Source: Holothuria scabra (taxonomy: Eukaryota; Echinodermata; Holothuroidea; Aspidochirotida; Holothuriidae). Taken from it: a DNA stretch of 64,000 nt. The stretch covers positions 7,703,787-7,767,786 of the forward strand of contig CM074195.1 in assembly GCA_037179385.1 (NCBI GenBank). Direction: 5' to 3'. Of the stretch, positions 13,101 to 22,100 are shown piece after piece (the first letter of the stretch is position 1; the number at the start of each line of letters is the position of its first letter). The notes under the pieces were generated by a model. The model was given only the letters and a program-made list of their open reading frames with translations. It did not search any database and was not told the origin of the DNA. A program made the position numbers and the translations under genes.

Positions 13101-16100
13101 AATGACCTTTGATCTCCACCAAAAACAACAGGGATCAACTACTCAATATGGCAAATGCACATACCAAATATGAGATTAGTCACACCTACTCTTCTTGAGA
13201 TACCGTGTTTACAACAATTTTTAAGGAATTTACCTATTGACCTCTCGTGACCCCAAATGACCTTTGACCTCCACGAAAATCAATAGGGATTATCTACTCA
13301 ATATGACCAACCCACACACCAAATATGAGCATAGTCACATGTACCGTTCTCGAGATATCGTGTTTACGAAGTTTTGACCTTTTGACCTCTCATGACCCCA
13401 AATGACCTTTGACCTCCACCAAAAACAACAGGGATCATCTACTCAATATGACCAACCCACACACTAAATATGAGTGTAGTCACATGTACCGTCCTTGAGA
13501 TATCGTGTTTACGAAGTTTTGACCTTTTGACCTCTCGTGACCCCAAATGACCATTGACCTCCACGAAAATCGACAGGGATCATCTACTCAATATGACCAA
13601 CCCACACACTAAATATGAGCATAGTCACATGTACCATTCTCGAGATATCGTGTTTATGAAGTTTTGACCTTTTGATCTCTCGTGACTGCAAATGACCTTT
13701 GACCTCCACCAAAAACAATATGGATCATCTACTCGATATGACCAACCTACACACCAAATATGAGTATAGTCACATGTACTGTTCTCGAGATATCGTGTTT
13801 ACGAAGTTTTGACCTTTTGACCTCTCGTGACCCCAAATGACCTTTGATCTCCACCAAAAACGATAGGGATCATCTACTCAATATGGCCAATGCACACACC
13901 AAATATGAGATTAGTCACACTTACCCTTCTTGAGATACTGTGTTTACAAGCAATTTCTAAGGAATTTACCTATTGACCTCTGGTGACCCCAAATGACCTT
14001 TGACCTCCAAGAAAACAGATAGGGATCATCTACTCAATATGACCAACCCACACACCAAATATGAGCATAGTCACATGTACCGTTCTCGAGATACTGTGTT
14101 TACAAGATTTTGACCTTTTGACCTCTGGTGACCCCAAGTGACCTTTGACGTCCACCAAAAACAATAGGGATCATCTACTCAATATGGGCAATCCACATGC
14201 CAAGTATGAGATCCCTCGGACTTACCCTTCTTGAGATATCGTGTTTACAAGCCAAAGCGTCACATACGCACACACACACACACACACACATACACACGAC
14301 ATCACCATCGCATAGATTCCTTGCCTGCCTACGGCAAGGAATCAAAAACAGGTATTTTTTAACAAAAATAACCACAAAAATAACCAATCTTAAAAGTAAG
14401 CCTATTCGGAGTTAGGAAAATGGTATTGTGACAGGGTTTGAAGGACATGGTGTGGAATATTTTTGTCTTTCCTACAAGACACAAGTGAAAAGCCAGCAGA
14501 ATATGCCTTTAAGTATTGGCCTACAAAGGTGTGGACTAACTGGTTTTGGTCAAGTTTATCAATTATTTTATATTTATTGAGTCCTCTTGATATCTCATTT
14601 GGTCTCTGGATTTCATAAGAAAGGTGCCTAGTTGGTTCCCAAAGTTTAAAGGCTTATGCCACTTCTGAAAATAAACAAACAACAACAGGGCCAATTTGCA
14701 TAACAATGAGGGACATGAGTGGGTCGAGACTTTTCATCTATTTCAAGAGTGCAGGAATTCTGCCAGAAACAGAGAATAGAAGGAAATTTATTACTGCTGA
14801 AAACCAACTTCAAAGTGAAGCTGTCCTAGGCTAAAGATACAAGTGGATTCAGGGGGACAAAAGCTTGCTCAAAGGCCTTGTAAGGAGTAACCTGAAGGGT
14901 TTAAAAGCCATTTATTTGTTTTAGTTCAAATATTGCTGAAAAAGTGTCCCCATTTTAGGTAAAAAACCAAGATATTGACAAATTTTTATGGAAATTGAAA
15001 GGGAGAGGGGATTTAGCCCATCTTCTTCTGGCAAGAGGGTTGGGACAAATCTCTCCTAACTCCCTGGCAGAAACACTGCAGTGGAAGAGGTTTTACAGAC
15101 TTACAGACAGCAAGTAGAGCAGCTCACTTTACAAACAATCAAAGAATGTTCTGATTGCACAATAGGGATCCTGTAGGTTCTGCAGGATTTAATTAATAAA
15201 CTCAGATTGTTTTGGGCCAAAAACAAGTTCAGACAGGCTGTGAGAGGGAGTAGAAGTAAGCATTAAGTGGGGAAGTAAGAATCATCTGGGACAACACAAT
15301 TGGGACTTTAAAGTTGCAGCAGCAAACTTTTTGAAATGAAAAGTCCTCTCAACTCTCTGGGATGAGCGATTTGGCAAAACCAAACACTTTAGAAGACATT
15401 CTGCTTCCCAAGAAAGGTGTCCTCAAAGAAAACCAAAAACTGAAAGCACCAACCAGAAAAGGCAAGACTAGATGCCTCAATCATATTTTGAAGCACCAGC
15501 TAATCTTACGTTTCTTTCTCATTTCTCTTCAAAGTATCGTTTATTGATATTTAATGACTTAAAGTGCACCTCAAGTCAAGAAATTCAAAAATATATATTT
15601 AAGAGAATGAAAAATGAATTCTAACAGTCCAACTTCCATCTTCATAGGACATTCTTGAGCTGAGATATAAAATGTTGAAGTTTATTCACTAAAACAAATT
15701 GGTGTACTGTGCAATAATTTGTGACTTTCTTGTTGTACAACTCACATAATATGCTTTGTTTTCCTTTAAAATTAAAAACGTTTTTATGACCTTGGACACT
15801 TCCTATTAGCTTGCATAGCATGTTGCTCAAGGAGGGTTTAATTAATTACATCACCTCATAAGAGTAAGAGTGATGTCACACCTCGGTACAAGGTGCAGTA
15901 ACGTTTGGAAGAACAAAGAAATACAAAGATTGTAATTTGAGTAGTACAAGAATGACATCACAAATTATTGCACAATGTACCATTTTAACTTGAGTGAATA
16001 AACTTCAACATTAAATATCTCAGCTCAGGAATGTCCTACGAAGATGGGAGTTGGACTGTTGGAATCTATTTTTCATGGTCTTTAATATATATTTTTGAAT

Positions 16101-19100
16101 ATTTTGACTTTGGGTACACTTTAATATTGCATATTTATGGTAAATCAAGCAGTGACTCCTACTAAATATCACATTTGAGGAGAAAAAATGTCACATGATT
16201 CTCAAGAGCCAATCATAAAACAGGGCAGTCTACTATACTAGTTCAAGTTGGGATGAGTGCATTTCCCCTTTAAGGCCTTCATCCCATGTACATCATCATA
16301 GAGTATGTCATCATTATAGGCAAGCTATCTATCTTCCTGCTACCTAATGGGGAAAAGACAGATGAGTACAGGGGACTATTTTTTGGGGACTAGAATGATC
16401 ACAGTTTGTATACTAGTCCATTTAATGCTGTTCCAACATCTAAATGGTTACAGAAATCTTGTCCAATGTTAGCTGATTTGTCCAGTCCTCCTTATATCAC
16501 TAAAACTTGACGTGATGAATAAGTCCATTCTTGCCTATCCTAACATTATCTTAAGATCCTAACATTATTTGAGGAACACTTACTCGTACTAATTAAATCA
16601 TTTTCAATGCTTTGCAAACTCAAGTTGTTCGCAAAATATTACTTCATGGTTATCTCTCTCAATCTAAACGACTCTTTTTCAGTCAGAGAATTCTTAAAAC
16701 TTCAACAAAAATCACATTGGTTTTTTGAACAAGTATCACTAGACAGCAGGTGGTGCAGTGGTAATGATCTGTGTCTTCCAGTCATGAGGTTGTGTTTTAA
16801 AGTCCCAGCTCCGACATTAAAATTGTCGTCAAGTTTTCTGGGTTGTAGTTTATCTGCTATCCCTTAATCATAGACGTTAAACTGTGAGTGTGTGCCACGA
16901 AACTGGCATTGCCACCTTGGCATTAGTACCCCTCATTGGGGCGTTGCCGAGTCCCCAAAAGGGAGGATCAAAGAAAACAAAACTATGTGAAGCTATAAAG
17001 TTAAATCATGATTGCAAGAGAGTTTACTATAAGGCAAATTAGCTTCAATTATCAATAAAGTGCAATCTTTCATAGAAGAAGGTCTGCCCAAAACACTATC
17101 CGCTTGAACAATGAAATGTCGAAATCAGATTTCTGATTAAAAATTCCTGCATCACTGACTGAATCTTTACCGTACAAATTCACTTTACAAAGACAGAACT
17201 TTGTTTTAGAACTCTATGAACTACATGCCCAGCAAATCAGGTATTTGCAACGGAAACTTGGATCAGTATCAATTACCCAACGCAGTTGGAAGTCACCCAA
17301 GCATAAGCAAGATAATGATTAAGAAATCAAATGTTCTGCTTATTGAAGCATGCTTGCTGAATGCCAGAAGCAGAAGATTACAAGGGACCATTAAGATTAA
17401 AGGGCAAGAGCAGTCACCCCAAACTGAAGTATTGTGGTAGACTCTCATGTTTCATGATGGGTGTTGAGAGTCATGTGACAGTATTTTTTCTCCTCAAATT
17501 TGAAATTCACTAGGAGTCACTGTTGGTTTATGGAATATGCATATTGAAGTCATAAAATACAATGAAAGATACTCTGAAGAGAAATAAAAAGAACATTGCA
17601 ATATATTTAACAGTGTTTGCACCGGGTAGGAAATTCGTACCCGGGTACCCGAACCGTATAACCCGTCGGGTACCCGGGTACCCGATCGTAAACCGTGCAA
17701 TATCTTCCGTCCGCCGAGCGGGCTAGGCTAGGCTATGCACAGTATAGTATGTAGGCTTATGCTGTTTCGTTAAATGGTATAGGAGCAGATGTTAGAAACA
17801 CACATTGCAGGAATTATTTCTGGAAAAGTGCAATTTAACAAAAGCATGTTACGGAAACAAACAAGTTAAGCAACTTCATTTCAAATAACTGTGAATGAGA
17901 TATGGGTTAATACATTTGTTACTTTCAATAACCATGTTATTTTGCGATGATCAAAAAGAAATCATAGAACCAGAATGCAAGAATGCATTGAGGTTTCGAT
18001 GATACATACATGCTCTTTTCAATAAAAATGCTACATTTCTTGTAACAACTGGTGACCCAAAGTGACCTTCTCTTTTCAATAAAATGCTACATTTCTTGTA
18101 ACAACTGGTGACCCAAAGTGACTTTTGACTCCACCAGTAAGAAACTGGTTTTTCTTTTAACCAAAACATTTCTATAGTCAAAAAGCCAAATTTCACACTA
18201 TGCCTTAAGATATTCTGCAAACAAGGTTTTCAGAGTTTGATGCCAGGTGATACCAGATGACCATTGACCTCCACCAAAAACAACAGGTACAGTACTTTCA
18301 ACTCACCATACTGTAACACATCCACAAACTTATTAGGAAATCCATCCAAGTTTCCTACCTTGAGATATCCCATTTTCACAAGTTTTTCAAAGTTTGACCG
18401 ATCATGACCCTTGATGTCCTTTCACCTCCACAAAAAAAAACCTTATACAGACCATCTTCTCACCATAACTCATCCACACACTAATTATGAAATCCATCCA
18501 TGTTTTGTACCTTGAGCTCTCCTAAACAAGGTTTTCTGAGTTTGACCCCCTAAGACCCCAAATGACCTTTGACCTCTGCCAAAATCAATAGGGTTCTTCC
18601 TTACATCATAATGCATCAACATATCAAGTTTGAAATCAATCCAAGCTTCCTACCTTGAGACATTGTGTTAAAAAGGTTTCCAGGATTTGTACCTTCTGAC
18701 CTCAAATGACCTTTGACCTCCACCAAAATATATAGGATTTTTCTTTACATCATAACGCATCAACATATCAAGTTTGAAATGAATCCAACTTTCCTACCAT
18801 GATGTTTCACGTAAACAAGGATTTCAGGGTTTGACCCCGTGTGGCCCCAAATGACCTTTGACCTCCACGAAAATAAATCGGGTTCTTTCTTACATCATAA
18901 GGCATCAACATATCAAGTTTGAAATTAATCCAAGTTTCCTACCATGAGATATAGTGTAAACAAAGATTTCGGGGTTTGACCCCATGTGACCCCAAATGAC
19001 CTTTGACCTCCACCAAAATCAATAGGGTTCTTTCTTACATCATAACGCATCAACATATCAAGTTTGAAATTAATCCAAGTTTTCTACCATGAGATATCGT

Positions 19101-22100
19101 GTAAACAAGGATTTTGGGGTTTGACCCCATGTGACCCCAAATGACCTTTGACCTCCATCAAAATCAATAGGGTTCTTCCTTACATCATAACGCATCAACA
19201 TATCAAGTTTGAAATTAATCCAAGTTTCCTACCTTGAGATATTGTGTAAACAAGGATTTTGGTTTTTGACCCCCTGTGACCCCAGATGACCTTTGACCTC
19301 AACCAAAATAAATAGGGTTCTTCCTCTCAGTATGGGGTATCTGTGTACCAAGTTTGAGAACTGTCAGATCTTCCCTTCTCAAGATATCGTGTAAACAAGC
19401 AAAGTGTCACAAACACACACGCACATACACACATACATACACACACACACCTATACACACGCACATACACACATACATACACACACACCATCATGAATGC
19501 ATAGGTTTCTCTTTTCATCGAAACCAAAAACGCTACCCGGGTAGCAAGAACGTCGGTCGGGTACCTGGTGCAAACACTAATATTTAACTGTTGCTTCAAA
19601 ATAAGTTTGGGGGACTACTCTTGACCTTTAATCATGGTTTGTAAACTTCAAAGCACTTGTCCACCTCATGAGTACAAATACTGTACCTTTTCTCCCCTTT
19701 GCCTGATGATTCAAAGGTGAGGGTACACACATGCATCCTTGCATCATTCAACTGAAAGAGAAGACAGAAAGCAAAATGTTGGCAAATTCATTTTAAAGTG
19801 CTGCCATACTATTAAAGCATTGCCCACAAACGATTTTTTCAATTTAATAGGCTGATATGCCCCTATCACAATAAACCTCAAATCTTCTGGGACTGCGATA
19901 AGATGGCAAGAGGGCAAGGCTATTAATTTCTAAATTAGTTTTAAAGACTCAATTTACATCTTGCCTGGCACCAAGGCCAAACAAAGAGTGCTTTGTTACA
20001 TAAAGAGTACTACTGCACACTATGTATGGTGGTTACATGCTGTCATAAAGGCTCATGGTGTTTTGCATGGTAGGTTAATAGGTAAAGGCCTTAAAGGCAT
20101 ATTCAAGTGGCTTTTCACTTAGGTCTTCTGAAAAGACAAAAATATTCCACAACATTTCCTCCAAAACATGTCACAATCTAAGTCGCAGCAAATGCTCAAA
20201 ACCCTAAAGGCATTTTTCCAGGGGAACACCTCAGGGGCCCTGCCCACAACCCTTGAGATCCAAGCCCTATATAGCAGGCAAATCAGGGAATAATTTAACG
20301 TTCAAATTTTGCGTAGCAGTTTTGAAGATTTTTGAGGTCTTTCACACATTGCTTGTGAAAATGCAAGGGTTATGTACACAAAAAAAAAATGCTACACATT
20401 TTTTCATTTGTGTAGCAACTTGCCTGTTTGTGTAGCAGATTGCAATGCCATACTGGATAAATTATTCCCTGCAAATGCAAAAGTTTCCTCTCCAGTGAAC
20501 TATTTTGTAACACTAATATATAGCCTTCTTGTTTGTAACTTGTGCTTGCTTAATTTCAGTGATCCTTTGTTTTGTTTTTGTTTGTTTGGTTGGTTTTTTA
20601 GTCCTTTTTTTTGTTTCCCAAAAGGGAAAATATGGAATCTCTCTTCTTGACCTTGCAAAAGTGAATTGCAAAGTCAATATTGACTACCACAAGCTACCAA
20701 TACAAATGACAAGCTCTCTCCTTGTTTTTAATGTGATTGTTTGAGATATACAAAAACAAAGCCAAAGAAGTTTATCTTACCAATAGTTTATGGGGTCATC
20801 AGATGTTTAATAGATGAATCCGATCAGCCAGCACTTGTGTTAAGTGACTGTAGGCAGCCATTAGTGGGGTCCATCAGCCTTAAATCATCTTTATTTATTG
20901 TCTACATGAATTTAAAACCCTCATTTTCAGTGAAATTTATTAAATCAATATACGATTCAGTGTACGACCATCCATGATACAGGTTAGCAAGGAAATCGAA
21001 AAACTTAAGGTTATCTGTACAAATTTCCATTAAAAAAATACCTTTCTCACCCAACGTACAAATCATTACACCAATTAAGTATTTCTATATTGATTCCCAA
21101 GTAAGAGGTTAATCCCTGTGCTCCTATTGACCATGCTCAACTTGGACCAATAGGTTAGAAACTGGGCCGTAAAACTCCATCTAACAAACTGACCTATTGA
21201 CCGTCCACTTAAATGTCTAGCACAGCAGGTTCAGCAGATGTTCCTCAGCTTACTTACAGTAGTAAGTGTCAGGAAGTGGTCATGAAAGCATCTTAGCACA
21301 GACTGACTGGCCCTACAAACCTAATACAAATCAAGTGGATGTTGGAAGAAGGTCTGTGACATAAGGGGGGCCTACTCAGATCTGCTAAAAGTTTACCGAG
21401 GACATTTATTAGAAGGTCTTTATATGGGAACATGTAGGTATACTTAGCATCAATTATGTGTCCCTTTCCATTACTGGAAAAAGTTATACTGTACCTCAAC
21501 CAACACTCTAGTAGCATCTCTGATGTTGTGTGTCTCATTGTGGGTCAACTTCAACCACCATTCTCGCTTCCAATAGAAAATAAGGTACAAGAGACCAGCT
21601 GAGAGAATTCCAACTGAGTACCAAAACAGTTTCTTGAGGAGGCTGGATTTGTAAAGTCTACATCCCTGTAGAAAAATGAATATAACAGCGACTACATATC
21701 ACTGGTTTCCCTTCACAAGGAAGAAAAGTGATTTGTATGTTTCCAAACCATGAGTTATCTAGCCCCAAAAGTACAAACAACACAATAGAACTTTCTCTAT
21801 AATCACATGAGAGTGGGAAAGTTGATTGGTACAGCTAACATAACTACAGTATTGCCTTATCTTTGCTTTTCTTTAGGTGACTCCAATAGCAATTAATTAA
21901 ATCGGTCTCAACCAAGAGTCCCATCAAATTGGTACAATTTGGCAGGTACAGTACATGGTTAAGAAAGTTAAAATTGTCATCCTCATGTAAGCTTTTGCAT
22001 CATATCAAATTAGCTACAGTAAGACTGAAAGAGTTTGATTCTGCCTGAGACAAGCTGCAGTAACTTTAGACTAACTGTAACTTCTTTCGCTTCGTATTAC

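Noticed and set aside
14175..14415. Open frames on both strands over the (CA)n tract
   Set aside because: They encode His-Thr or Cys-Val dipeptide runs from the microsatellite; the same happens at 19327-19599, 23394-23597 and 48047-48262.
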